Source: CALBPI01 sp038524795 (GTDB lineage: Bacteria > Pseudomonadota > Gammaproteobacteria > Steroidobacterales > Woeseiaceae). From it: DNA of 64,000 bases. A program made the position numbers and the translations under genes. The notes below the pieces were generated by a model that was given only the letters and a program-made list of their open reading frames with translations, made no database searches and was not told the DNA's origin. This document shows, in pieces, positions 1-9,118 of the stretch; position 1 is the first letter of the stretch; every line of letters begins with the position of its first letter. The stretch covers positions 62,001 to 126,000 of the forward strand of contig JBCBIJ010000007.1 of the NCBI GenBank assembly GCA_038524795.1, given 5' to 3'.

Positions 1-95
1 CCGAGCACGGCAACAGCGAAGCCATACCCGTGCGCAATGCGCGGCTGCTGCGCAGCATGACGCCTGAGCGCTGGCGCGCGGTGTTCGGAGACTAG
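1..95 (+). CDS. C-terminal end of an unidentified protein (partial)
   Basis: The window opens inside a reading frame that starts at base 3 and stops at the TAG at 93-95. It gives about 30 residues ending in ...TPERWRAVFGD. Codon use is GC-rich at third positions like the neighbouring genes, which supports a real gene end. Nothing diagnostic of a family is left, so no function is proposed. It converges on the membrane-protein gene whose stop lies three bases away. Confidence 0.5.
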   Translation, partial: EHGNSEAIPVRNARLLRSMTPERWRAVFGD

Positions 96-97
96 GC

Positions 98-949
98 TTA
101 CCAGTGGGTGGCGCGTTTGGCGAGCGCCTTGCCCACCTCAAGCAACAGCCACAGGAACATCAGCGGCAGTGCAATCGTCTGCAGCATGAAGATCACAATG
201 AGATCGACAACGTGTCCTGTCGTCATGGAGGCGCGTTCCTGGAGATTGGCGAGGCGCTCCTTCACATTGAGCGATGACAGCGAGTCGCCCACCATATCGG
301 TGAAGCGCTGCAGCATGCCGCGATCTGGGTCCGCGGCTTCGGGCGTATCGGCTGTCATGTCCTCGATGTCCGCCGTCGTATCGCGTAAGGCAGCCGTTGC
401 GGCCTGCTGATCCGCAGCCAGGAAGCGGTCGAAGACCACGCTCGATCCGATCACGAGAAACGGTACCGCAAAGCGCAGCAAGAATGTGATGAGCAGGAAG
501 CGCAGCACGAACCCGCGCAAACGCTCGCGATCTGCCAGCGAAGGCACCCAGATCACAAGCAGCGCGGCGAATGCGGAGAGCCCCAGCAAAATGCTGAACC
601 CCGCATTGCCCGTGATACGCAGCAAGACGTTCTGCAGGCCAATCGCACTCGTTGCGATGAGCATCACTGAAGAGAAGCGTTCGATGAGATCGTTGACGGG
701 GTCGAGCACCTCGCCCACCGTCAGGTTCACGCCCACTCCGCCGGGCTCCAGCGCCACCTCCGTCCCCTGTGCCACGGAGATCACGGCGTTGAGGCCACGC
801 GCAACGGCCCAGGTCAGAAACGCCCGCTCGAGCGCCGTGGCCGCGTAGTCCTGGCCCAGCGAATCCGCCACACCTGACACCGCGAGCGCCGTGACGGCGA
901 GCGCGAACAGGGTCCAGCCGATCTTGATGGGCTTGGCGTTGGCTTCCAT
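98..949 (-). CDS. Multi-pass membrane protein of unknown function
   Basis: The product is about 283 residues if it starts at the ATG at 949 (MEANAKPIKIGW...). An in-frame start further upstream would add a basic leader with no membrane character and would run into the divergent promoter region. Hydrophobic segments are visible near residues 10-30, 95-110, 115-135, 150-175 and at the C-terminus (about 250-275). Between the last two lies a soluble loop of about 80 residues, rich in Ala, Asp and Thr, probably helical. I do not recognise the family. The gene is divergent from the HerA-like ATPase with about 100 bp between the starts, so shared regulation or function is possible but not shown. Confidence 0.6.
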   Translation of the reverse strand: MEANAKPIKIGWTLFALAVTALAVSGVADSLGQDYAATALERAFLTWAVARGLNAVISVAQGTEVALEPGGVGVNLTVGEVLDPVNDLIERFSSVMLIATSAIGLQNVLLRITGNAGFSILLGLSAFAALLVIWVPSLADRERLRGFVLRFLLITFLLRFAVPFLVIGSSVVFDRFLAADQQAATAALRDTTADIEDMTADTPEAADPDRGMLQRFTDMVGDSLSSLNVKERLANLQERASMTTGHVVDLIVIFMLQTIALPLMFLWLLLEVGKALAKRATHW

Positions 950-1047
950 GCGCCGAGCGTACCAGAAGGCGCTACGCCGACACCGTGCGCCCGTTGGCAC
1001 CCAAGTTGCTACACTCCCCCGGGATTCGCAGGTGGGGAAAGAAACTG

Positions 1048-3495
1048 ATGGGGACCTTCGAGAAACTCGGCGCGTTTTACCTCGGCAAACGCATCGACGG
1101 TGACAACGGCAAGCTGACCGACGAGCTCGTGCTCTACGACTCCAAGGACCTCAACACGCACGCGGTCATCATCGGCATGACGGGCAGCGGCAAAACCGGC
1201 CTTGGCATCGGCATGATCGAAGAGGCGGCCATGGACAATGTGCCCGTCATCGCGATCGACCCCAAGGGCGACCTCGGCAACCTCATGCTGACCTTCCCGC
1301 AATTTCGCGGCGAAGACTTCGAGCCCTGGGTCGACCCGCAGGCGGCCGCCAACCGCGGTGAGACCGTGGCGCAGTTTGCGGCGGGACAGGCCGGCCTCTG
1401 GGAGAAGGGCATCGGCCAGTGGGGCCAGAACGCCAAGCGCGTCAAAACGTTCCGCTCCAAGGTCGATACGGCGATCTACACGCCGGGCTCTGATGCAGGC
1501 TTACCGGTATCGGTGTTGCGCTCGTTCGATGCCCCCAGTGAGGCGCTTGCGGACGACCGCGACCTCTACCGCGAGCGCGTGCAGGTCACGGCCACGAGCA
1601 TCCTCGCACTGTTGGGTATTGATGCGGACCCCGTCACGAGCCGTGAGCACATTCTCATTGCCAACCTGCTCGATCACCACTGGCAACAAGGTCAGAGCCT
1701 CGATCTCGCCACGCTCATCGCGCTCATCCAAAACCCGCCCATCACAAAAATCGGCGTCATGGAGCTCGACACCTTCTACCCGGCCAAGGACCGCCTGTCG
1801 CTGGCCATGCAGCTCAACAATCTGTTGGCCGCGCCCGGTTTCGAGGCCTGGATGTCGGGCGAGCCGCTGTCGACGGCGAGCCTGTTGTTCACGCCCGAAG
1901 GCAAGCCCCGTATCTCGGTGATGTCGATTGCCCACCTGTCCGACGCCGAGCGCATGTTCTTTGTTTGCATGCTGCTCAACGACCTCATCGCCTGGATGCG
2001 GGCGCAGCCGGGCACATCAAGCCTGCGCGCCATCCTGTATATGGATGAGATTTTCGGCTACATGCCGCCCGTCGCGAACCCGCCCTCAAAACAACTGCTG
2101 CTGACTCTGCTGAAGCAGGCGCGCGCATTCGGTGTCGGGCTCGTGCTCTCGACGCAGAACCCCGTCGATCTCGACTACAAGGGTCTCTCCAATACGGGCA
2201 CCTGGATGATCGGCCGACTGCAGACGGAACGCGATCAGGCCCGCGTCATGGACGGACTTGCCGGCGCCGGCAGTGGCGACGAGTTTGATCGCGGCGCGAT
2301 GTCCCAGACAATAGCGGGTCTCGGCAAGCGACAGTTCCTGCTGCACAACGTGCACGAGCGTGGTCCCGTGGTCTTTGGCACACGCTGGGTCATGTCCTAC
2401 CTCGCGGGCCCCATGACGCGCGACCAAATCAAGCGGCTCATGTCGCCGCGCAAGGATGCGATGGATCGGGACGCCGAGAAGCGCGCCGCCGCCACCACGC
2501 TTACCCAACGCGACAGTCGTGCCGTGGCGCGCGCGAGCCTCGCGGCGGCCCCGAGCGTGCCCGCGGGTATTACACAGTACTGGATCACGGGCGGGGATGA
2601 CGAGAGCGTCTACCGTCCTGCCGTGATCGGCGCCGCCGAACTCGTTTTTACCTCCGCACGCTACAAGGTCGATACCGAACGCGCCTGCCTTGCGGCCGTG
2701 TTGCCCGAAGACGGCCCTGTCGCCATCGATTGGGACGAAGCACTGACACTCGACGCGACGCTTGATGATCTCGGCGACGAGCCCGAGTTCGAAGCCGCGG
2801 GCCACAGCGAAGTCCCCGCCGCGCTCACGAAGGCACGCGCCTATTCGGGCTGGGAAAAGGGCTTCAAGCGCTGGCTGCGCAAGGCGCAGGTGATCACGCT
2901 CTACCGCAGCGCTGCGATGAAGGCCGTGTCCGAGCCTGGGGAAACAGAAGGCGACTTCCGCGCGCGTTTGCAGGTGCTCGGCAACGAGAAGCGCGACCTG
3001 GCCGTCGCCAAGCTGCGCAAGCGTTACTCGTCAAAGATGAACACACTGGAGGCGCGCTTGCTACGCGCACGCCAGGCGATCGAGCGCGAGAGCCAGCAGT
3101 CCCGCAAGAAGAAACTCGATGCTGCTATCTCCTTCGGCACCGCCATCCTGGGTGCAGTGCTGGGTCGCAAGCGCGTGTCGTCAACGTCTGCGCGCTCGAT
3201 CGGCAGCGCCGTGCGCAGCGCGGGCGGTATCAGCAAGGAGGCCGGTGACGTCGCACGCGCCCGGGAAACCGAGGCACGGGTACAGGCGGAGCTCGCCGAG
3301 CTCGAACGCACGTTTGAGGATGACGTGCAGGCCCTCGATGAGGCCTATGACGCACAGTTGGACGAGCTCTCAGAGATCACGGTCAAGCCCAAGTCGACCG
3401 ATATTCAGATTCACTTCGTCGCACTGGCCTGGCTGCCCTACACGCGTGACAGCAAAGGCCGACTCAGTGCCGCGTTTACGCTGAACGAGAATTAG
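1048..3495 (+). CDS. HerA-like (DUF87/DUF853-type) P-loop ATPase
   Basis: An 815-residue protein starting at the ATG at 1048, which has a purine-rich Shine-Dalgarno (ggggaaaga) just upstream. Walker A is GMTGSGKT at residues 43-50 and Walker B is LYMDE near 330-334, followed by a segment typical of HerA/FtsK-like hexameric ATPases (STQNPVDLDYKGLSN). The C-terminal third is charged and predicted helical or coiled-coil, interrupted by a Gly/Ala/Val hydrophobic stretch near 700 (FGTAILGAVLG) of the kind seen in DUF853-type proteins. Family members are thought to be DNA-linked motor ATPases, but the cellular role of this bacterial group is not established. No NurA-like nuclease is next to it. Its divergent neighbour is an unknown membrane protein. 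Confidence 0.8.
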   Translation: MGTFEKLGAFYLGKRIDGDNGKLTDELVLYDSKDLNTHAVIIGMTGSGKTGLGIGMIEEAAMDNVPVIAIDPKGDLGNLMLTFPQFRGEDFEPWVDPQAAANRGETVAQFAAGQAGLWEKGIGQWGQNAKRVKTFRSKVDTAIYTPGSDAGLPVSVLRSFDAPSEALADDRDLYRERVQVTATSILALLGIDADPVTSREHILIANLLDHHWQQGQSLDLATLIALIQNPPITKIGVMELDTFYPAKDRLSLAMQLNNLLAAPGFEAWMSGEPLSTASLLFTPEGKPRISVMSIAHLSDAERMFFVCMLLNDLIAWMRAQPGTSSLRAILYMDEIFGYMPPVANPPSKQLLLTLLKQARAFGVGLVLSTQNPVDLDYKGLSNTGTWMIGRLQTERDQARVMDGLAGAGSGDEFDRGAMSQTIAGLGKRQFLLHNVHERGPVVFGTRWVMSYLAGPMTRDQIKRLMSPRKDAMDRDAEKRAAATTLTQRDSRAVARASLAAAPSVPAGITQYWITGGDDESVYRPAVIGAAELVFTSARYKVDTERACLAAVLPEDGPVAIDWDEALTLDATLDDLGDEPEFEAAGHSEVPAALTKARAYSGWEKGFKRWLRKAQVITLYRSAAMKAVSEPGETEGDFRARLQVLGNEKRDLAVAKLRKRYSSKMNTLEARLLRARQAIERESQQSRKKKLDAAISFGTAILGAVLGRKRVSSTSARSIGSAVRSAGGISKEAGDVARARETEARVQAELAELERTFEDDVQALDEAYDAQLDELSEITVKPKSTDIQIHFVALAWLPYTRDSKGRLSAAFTLNEN

Positions 3496-3504
3496 CGCCG
3501 ACCG

Positions 3505-5098
3505 CTACTGCGGCAGCGACAAGGTCACCTGGGTGCCCTGGCCGACGGACGCTTCGATGTCGAAGCCGCCGCCCAGCGCCAGCATGGAATTGCGCACACT
3601 GGCCAGACCGAACTAGTCAGCACTTGCCATCTCGGTATCGAGTGATGAGGCATCGAAGCCGGCGCCGTTGTCGGTGATCGTCACCACGAGACGGTCGGGT
3701 TTTGTTTCGGTGCCCAGGTCGACGCGCACTTCGCTGGCGTTGGCGTGCTTGGCCGTGTTGACGAGACACTCGCGTACGGCGCGTGACACGACCACGGCGA
3801 CCTCATGCGACAGCTTGGGAAGACCCTCACTGGTGCGCGAGGTTTCGACGCCCGTGTCTCCAAAAACCGTCGCGAGATGCTGGTCCACAGCGGCACCGAT
3901 ATCGTCACCGCGGTAGAGCGTCCCGGGTCATATCCCGAACCTGAACGATCGCCGTATCAAAAGCGCTCTCGATGCGCGACAGACGTAATGCGAGTGCGTC
4001 CGGACTCATAGGTGGGGACAAAACGTCCTCGAGACGCATGCGACCCAGCGACAACGTCTGACCAATGCCGTCATGCAGACGCGTCGCGATGCTGTCGCGA
4101 TAGCGCTCTTCACTCTCGAGCAGGCGCACCGAGAGATTCTGAAGGCGCCGCTTGTCGTTCACACGTTGTTGCTGAGCGAGCTCTCGAGCCTCAGCGTAGG
4201 CGCCGAGTAATAGCGTCATGGCCGTGACGATCATCAGAAATAGTTGCAATTCGATGACCGATAGCTCGACATCACTGAGGTCGTGAAAGGGACCCAGCCC
4301 TGAAAGTGCGGCCCCGATCATCACCAGCGTGAGGCCCAAATTGGAGAGGGCGGCGCCGCGGCATCCGAATCGCGCCGCAGCCCAGATCATGACGGGTGTC
4401 GCCGCGTAGAACGGTGTGTGCTGATGCGGATCGAACGGCGGCAACACGTACGCCGCGATCAGCACGAGCGTCGAGACCGCAATAATGAGCAGTAGCTCGG
4501 CGCGTGAATCGGAAATGGTGACGGTGCGCGGTTGCAGCCAGAACAACAGGGCGGGCGCCATGACGGCGACGCCGCAGGCTTCGAGCAACGCCCAGCGCCA
4601 GTAAGCGGCAAACGACGGGTCGAAGAACACCATTTTGGTGAGTTGCGGTGGGACCGCCATCAGCAACGGCACCGCCACACAAGCGATAGCGGCGAACCAG
4701 GTCAGCGCGCGGACGGTTGTCGGCAAGCCTTTTTGGCCCAGAATGCGGTGCATCGCCCAGGCACTCACGAAACCCGATAGCGTCTTCGACGCGCTGAACA
4801 TGACGCCAACAACGATCGGCGACCCGTAGACCAAGAGCTCGCCCAGTAATTGGGAGGAAAAGATACCGGCCGCGATCAGGATTTGCCCATGGCGACCCAT
4901 CAACATGAAGCCGGCGACCGAGACGCCGCTCGCGAGGTACACAGCGGGAACGTCAGTCGTCAGGTAGTAGAGAAACAGCGTTGGCCAGGACAACAGGGTG
5001 TGTAGTGCGATAAGACCCAGCGCGAGCGCGCCCTCGCGCCGCGAAGCGATTGGCGCGCCCAGGATTCGTTCTGCTGCCGTACCGCTTGCGTCCTGCAA
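3505..5098 (-). pseudogene. MASE1-HisKA_3 sensor histidine kinase, disrupted by a frameshift and an in-frame TAG
   Basis: Read through its lesions this encodes a kinase of about 530 residues. An N-terminal MASE1-like membrane sensor (roughly residues 25-310, about eight hydrophobic segments) is followed by a HisKA_3 dimerisation domain with the phospho-acceptor motif LHDGIGQ and a HATPase domain (N-box ECLVNTAKHANAS, G1 DNGAGFD, then FGLASVRNSMLALGG). One extra base near 3918 shifts the frame after RDMTR, so the first frame ends at 3905. The second frame carries a TAG at 3613-3615 exactly where the G2 loop should continue (SAD-stop-FGLASV); CAG would restore Gln. The start at 5098 is TTG behind a ggggagg Shine-Dalgarno. 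No response regulator is adjacent. The gene is either decayed or affected by two sequence errors. Confidence 0.75.
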
Positions 5099-5171
5099 AG
5101 CACCTCCCCTCGCGTTCTCTTAACGTCTTTTGTGTCGACGCTGCCTCAACGACTGTCAAAGCCCGACGCGG

Positions 5172-5666
5172 TCAGGGATTGAGTTCGATTCGCTTTTTCA
5201 GGTAGTAGTCTGTGTGACCCGGCGGGCTGTCCTCAAGCTGGGCGAAAACTTCGTAACCCTGCTTGATGTAGAAATCGAGCGCCTGGAACGAGGCCGTGTC
5301 AACACGAAACCGGAACACGCCGCGCGCGAGCGCGGCACGTTCGAGGCGCGCCAGTACTTCTGTACCAACACCATCGCCGCGCAGCGACTCATCGACCCAA
5401 AGACGCTCTACGTAGAGCCAACCCCAGGTCACCGTACCGTGCGCACCCGCCACGATGCGACCTGTCTCGTCCCGCGCAAACGCACCCAGTCGAATCTGTG
5501 GCGAGGTGCCCATGAAACGTTCGTTGTAGCTTGCGAGACCGCGTTGCACCGCCGCGATATCATCGTCGGCCGGATCCTCCGCCGCATCGTAGCTCAGCGA
5601 GGTGCGCGAGCGGTTCCCGCGGAGCCAGTCAGACAATCGTCGGCGCAGTGTCACGTGGGCACTCAC
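5172..5666 (-). CDS. GNAT-family N-acetyltransferase
   Basis: A 164-residue acetyltransferase. After a basic N-terminus it shows the GNAT core: a strand with LGAFARDETGRIVAG, then LYVERLWVDESLRGDGVGTEVL, whose R-G-D-G-V-G is the acetyl-CoA pyrophosphate-binding loop (Q/RxxGxG/A). A C-terminal FYIKQGYEVFAQL motif follows. The acceptor substrate cannot be read from sequence. Its ATG overlaps the stop of the Kazal protein as ATGA (5663-5666), so it is the last gene of a translationally coupled Nudix-Kazal-GNAT operon. What links the three activities is not evident. Confidence 0.85.
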   Translation of the reverse strand: MSAHVTLRRRLSDWLRGNRSRTSLSYDAAEDPADDDIAAVQRGLASYNERFMGTSPQIRLGAFARDETGRIVAGAHGTVTWGWLYVERLWVDESLRGDGVGTEVLARLERAALARGVFRFRVDTASFQALDFYIKQGYEVFAQLEDSPPGHTDYYLKKRIELNP

Positions 5667-6481
5667 GGGCGAAGGCTTCTCGCACAGGCCCCCGCGTACA
5701 GCAGATTGACGCCCGCAGCATCGAGCAGACAGCGGTTGTCGTACGTGCGGCCATCGCCGCCACAGACAGGCTGGTAGTTATTGCGGCAATTGGTATTGCT
5801 GCAGTCCCCGGGGGCAACGATGCGAACACCGGCCCGCTCGGCTTCGCAGGCATTGCCATAGGTTCGATCATCGGCACCGCAGACGGGCACATAAACCGAC
5901 GGACAGCGACGCACACCGCAGGCGCCCGTCGATGCAACTTCCACACCGGCCTTGTCAGCTTCGCAGGCATTGCCGAATGTGTCGCCGTCGACGCTGCAGA
6001 CGGGTGCGTAGACATCGGGGCAGGCGTTGACGTTGCAGGCGCCGTCATAGGCCACGGCCACACGGGCACGATTGGCTGTGCAGCGATTGAGAAAGGTCCT
6101 GCCGTTGCGGCCGCACACAGGCAGCACTTCTTCGGGACACTCACCCGCCGCGCAGGCACCCGCGGATGCAACCGTGGTCTCGGCGAGCGCCGCGAAGCAG
6201 GCGTTCGCGTAGGTGTTGCCGTCGTCGCCGCACACGGGCGCAAAGCGTGAGGGACAGTTGCCGCCTTCGTCTGGCAGCACCTGGTCTTCGACGTCTTCGC
6301 ACTCGCCGTCTCGATCCACGAGGACGTTGGCCACACGGCTCTGGCACTCATTGGCGTAAGTCTTGCCGTCAACGCCGCACACGGGCTGCCAGGCCTCGGG
6401 GCAGAGCACGTTGGGCTGGTTAGACTGGGCCGCCGCGGAACCGGCCACCCACAATGCACACAGTGCTGCAAAGACCCTCAT
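5663..6481 (-). CDS. Secreted protein with six tandem Kazal-type protease-inhibitor domains
   Basis: A 272-residue precursor with a signal peptide at 1-19 (cleavage near AAAQ/S). Six repeats follow at about residues 27-61, 76-110, 115-149, 154-188, 193-227 and 232-266; the last five have an exact 39-residue period. Each has the Kazal core C-P-x4-PVCG-x-DG-x-TY-x-N-x-C...G-x-C (PVCS in the fourth). Each unit has four cysteines, not the six of animal Kazal domains; the pair that would form the C1-C5 disulfide is missing. Known members inhibit serine proteases, so an extracellular or periplasmic inhibitor is likely, though the target is unknown. The reactive-site residues differ between repeats, suggesting different specificities. 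It overlaps the Nudix gene upstream and the GNAT gene downstream by 4 bp each. Confidence 0.85.
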   Translation of the reverse strand: MRVFAALCALWVAGSAAAQSNQPNVLCPEAWQPVCGVDGKTYANECQSRVANVLVDRDGECEDVEDQVLPDEGGNCPSRFAPVCGDDGNTYANACFAALAETTVASAGACAAGECPEEVLPVCGRNGRTFLNRCTANRARVAVAYDGACNVNACPDVYAPVCSVDGDTFGNACEADKAGVEVASTGACGVRRCPSVYVPVCGADDRTYGNACEAERAGVRIVAPGDCSNTNCRNNYQPVCGGDGRTYDNRCLLDAAGVNLLYAGACARSLRP

Positions 6482-7017
6482 GACGCGCTCCGTCGCGACA
6501 GGCTCAATAGCTCGTCATCGGCAAAATGGTAGCCACGCGTGGCGAGCCAGTCTCGTAACGCATAGCCCGTCCCACTGGCCCAGGGTCGCACCTCCGCCAG
6601 AGGCACCTCGCGATAACCCTCAAGCTCACTGGCGTCGAGAACAATGTCACCGTCGCCAACGGTCACGTGGTAGCAGATGAGCAATTGATTCATGCGGTAG
6701 AACGGATAGAGACCCAAGAAAGCGCCCAGCTCGGCCTTGAGCCCGACTTCTTCTTCGACCTCACGCAAAACGGCCTGTTCCGGCGTTTCGCCGGCCTCAA
6801 GAAAACCCGTAATGAGCCCGTACCAACCTTCTGGCCAACCCAGGCTCCGCACCTGGATCACGGTATCGTTGCGTTCGGCGACGGCGGCGACGACGGGCAC
6901 CGGATTGCCCCAATGCACGAAACCGCACGACTTGCTGCAGGCCAGACGCTCCCGCCCGCCGTGGTGGGCGAATACGAGCGGTGCGGAACACAAGGGGCAA
7001 TAGCGAAACTGAGACAT
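6478..7017 (-). CDS. Nudix hydrolase with N-terminal zinc ribbon
   Basis: A 179-residue protein. Cysteines 7, 10, 27 and 31 form a zinc ribbon (CPLC...CSKSC) as in NudC-like and related Nudix enzymes. The Nudix box spans residues 71-93 with all signature residues (G71, E77, R85-E86, E89-E90, G92). It should hydrolyse a nucleoside diphosphate linked to another group; the substrate is not readable, and the protein is shorter than classical NAD pyrophosphatase NudC, lacking its N-terminal domain. It is the first gene of the Nudix-Kazal-GNAT operon, and its TGA overlaps the Kazal ATG (6478-6481). Confidence 0.88.
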   Translation of the reverse strand: MSQFRYCPLCSAPLVFAHHGGRERLACSKSCGFVHWGNPVPVVAAVAERNDTVIQVRSLGWPEGWYGLITGFLEAGETPEQAVLREVEEEVGLKAELGAFLGLYPFYRMNQLLICYHVTVGDGDIVLDASELEGYREVPLAEVRPWASGTGYALRDWLATRGYHFADDELLSLSRRSAS

Positions 7018-7052
7018 GATGACAGGGGGTCTTGAAACGCGGCGCTAGATTA

Positions 7053-7874
7053 TCACGGCACCGCACGCGTACCGGCCAGCACGGTGGCCGGAGGCTCGCC
7101 GGCACTCGCGCCTTCAAGCAAAGCCGTGGCGGGCACCAGCGTCACCCCGTGCTGCTCGAGCAACGCGAGCTCCGACTCCAGTACGGCCAGAGTTTCGGGC
7201 TGCGGATGGCCGATGGCGAGCGCGGCGCCACGTTCATGCGCAAGGCGTACCAGGCGTTTGAACTGCGCGCGGATCTCGGCTTCGTCGTGACTGTCGTCCA
7301 GAAAGACATCTCTGCGCGCTGTGGGTACGTGGGCCTCCTGCGCCATTTGGTGCGCGACACTTTCAGCGGTCGTGAAACTGTCGATAAAGTAGAGGTCGCG
7401 GTGGCAGGCCAGCGTTTGCATGAGCCAGCGCATGGGTTTGTGCTGCCGGGTGAGCAGGCTGCCCATGTGGTTGTTGATGCCGCGCGCCTCGGGCACGGCC
7501 GCGAGCGCATGCGCCACAACACGCTCCAGTTCGTCCCGTGTTACGTCCGCGCGCAACGCCACAGGCGCATAGTCGGCGAGCCCATCCGGCCCGAGCGCCT
7601 GCATGGGCAGGTGCACGAGTACATCGCGCGCCTGGCGTGCTGCCGCCTCGGCCACGTGACGCGTGTTCGGTGCGTTGGGCAGCACCGCCACGGCGACTTC
7701 GGCGGGCAGCTCAAGGATGCGCGCGTCGAGTGCCGCTCGGTAACCAAGGTCATCAATAATGATCGCGATTCTGGGGGTCGCACCCAGATCTGACGCCTGC
7801 GCTGTGAGCGTCACCGCGAGAGCCGCCGCGCCTGCCAGTGTGGCAAGCGCCCCCATGCAACGTCGGGCCGTCAC
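7053..7874 (-). CDS. yibQ: Divergent polysaccharide deacetylase family protein YibQ
   Basis: A 273-residue protein with an N-terminal signal peptide (about residues 1-27). The body begins PRIAIIIDDLGY and contains VAVLPNAPNTRHVAEAA, LVHLPMQ, GINNHMGS and FIDSFTT, the conserved blocks of the YibQ (DUF610) family, distantly related to NodB-type deacetylases. The D-D pair and the N-N-H-M-G-S motif resemble the metal-binding deacetylase core. It is expected in the periplasm; the substrate is not established. Its ATG overlaps the stop of the CtpA-type protease (7871-7874), and the order envC-ctpA-yibQ is the common proteobacterial arrangement. Confidence 0.87.
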   Translation of the reverse strand: MTARRCMGALATLAGAAALAVTLTAQASDLGATPRIAIIIDDLGYRAALDARILELPAEVAVAVLPNAPNTRHVAEAAARQARDVLVHLPMQALGPDGLADYAPVALRADVTRDELERVVAHALAAVPEARGINNHMGSLLTRQHKPMRWLMQTLACHRDLYFIDSFTTAESVAHQMAQEAHVPTARRDVFLDDSHDEAEIRAQFKRLVRLAHERGAALAIGHPQPETLAVLESELALLEQHGVTLVPATALLEGASAGEPPATVLAGTRAVP

Positions 7875-9049
7875 AAGGCCGTATGTTGGACGAGTCGTCG
7901 GTGACCCAGTGTCGCCAGCGCGCGCGCCAGCTGGCGATCACCATCGGCGTCACTGTTGCGCACAATGATATCGGGCGTAATGCCCCGGTCCTGGATGTAG
8001 TGCCCGTCGGGCGTGTAATAGCGCGACGTCGTGAGTTTGATGGCCTGGCCATCGCGCAGCGGCATCACCGTCTGCACGAGACCCTTGCCGAAGGTCGACG
8101 TTCCAAGCAGGCGGGCGCGTTCGTGGTCCTGCAGGGCGCCCGCGACGATCTCGGCCGCCGAGGCCGATGCGCCGTTCACGAGCACGAGGATTTCCGTTTC
8201 GGAGGCGAGGCTGCCGCGCTGCGCGCGCAACTCGAATGCGGCGTCTTCGGTACGGCCCCGGGCACTCACAATGACACCGCCATCGAGAAACAGGTCGGCG
8301 ACGTCCGCGGCCGCATCAAGCAAACCGCCGGGGTTATTTCGCAGGTCGAGGACAAGCCCGGCCAGCGGCGTCAGGTTATCGCGCTCGAGGTTGCGCAGCA
8401 GTCGTGACAGCTCCTGCGCTGTGGCTTCGTGAAACTGGCTCACCCGGGCGTAGCCGATACCGGGGGCCAGCAGCGACCCTTCAACGCTTGCGATCTGCAA
8501 CGACTCGCGTTCGACGCGAAACTCGAGCGGCGCCGTCACGTCCGGGCGCATAACCGTCAGGTGCACGGCCGAACCGGCCGGGCCGCGCATGCGTTGCACG
8601 GTCTCAAATAGTTCGCTGCCGCTCACAGGGCGTTCGTTAATCGCGATGATGACGTCGCCAGGCTGGATGCCGGCGCGGGCCGCGGGCGAATCGGAGAAGG
8701 GTGCGATGACGACAACCTCGCGGCCCTCCAGCGTTACCTCGAGACCGACACCCGAGTAGCGGCCCGTGGCACCCACGCGGATGTCTTCAAATTCGTCGGC
8801 ATCAAGAAATTGTGAGTGCGCATCGAGATCGGCGACCATGCCGCGCACAGCAGCCTCCATGAGGCGTTCGTCGTCGATGGGATCGACGTACTCACGCTTC
8901 ACGCGTTCGAGCACCTCGTGCAGCAGCCGCGCGTCACGAGCCGTGTCGACAGGCGACTCGGGCGCCATGACACGTCCGGCCGTGGTCAGCGTCAACCCAA
9001 GGGCAACGCCAACGAGTACGGCGATCAATGCGCGACTTCCCAAAGACAT
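7871..9049 (-). CDS. ctpA: S41 carboxy-terminal processing protease (CtpA type)
   Basis: A 392-residue protease. The ATG at 9049 is chosen because a ggag Shine-Dalgarno precedes it and the protein then begins directly with a membrane/signal segment; an in-frame start at 9115 would add a 22-residue leader. A PDZ domain lies roughly at 85-165 (GVGLEVTLEG...GIQPGDVIIAI). The S41 catalytic dyad is Ser297 (in SASAAE) and Lys322 (in TFGKG), 25 residues apart as in Prc/CtpA. Such proteases trim periplasmic or envelope proteins from their C-termini; next to EnvC, a role in peptidoglycan-hydrolase control is plausible. Confidence 0.92.
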   Translation of the reverse strand: MSLGSRALIAVLVGVALGLTLTTAGRVMAPESPVDTARDARLLHEVLERVKREYVDPIDDERLMEAAVRGMVADLDAHSQFLDADEFEDIRVGATGRYSGVGLEVTLEGREVVVIAPFSDSPAARAGIQPGDVIIAINERPVSGSELFETVQRMRGPAGSAVHLTVMRPDVTAPLEFRVERESLQIASVEGSLLAPGIGYARVSQFHEATAQELSRLLRNLERDNLTPLAGLVLDLRNNPGGLLDAAADVADLFLDGGVIVSARGRTEDAAFELRAQRGSLASETEILVLVNGASASAAEIVAGALQDHERARLLGTSTFGKGLVQTVMPLRDGQAIKLTTSRYYTPDGHYIQDRGITPDIIVRNSDADGDRQLARALATLGHRRLVQHTAL

Positions 9050-9118
9050 GCAGGTCTCCGATTCGGCCCTCGAACATAGCACAGCGCCCACAGGCGCCGT
9101 AGTGCTCGAGTTCACGGC

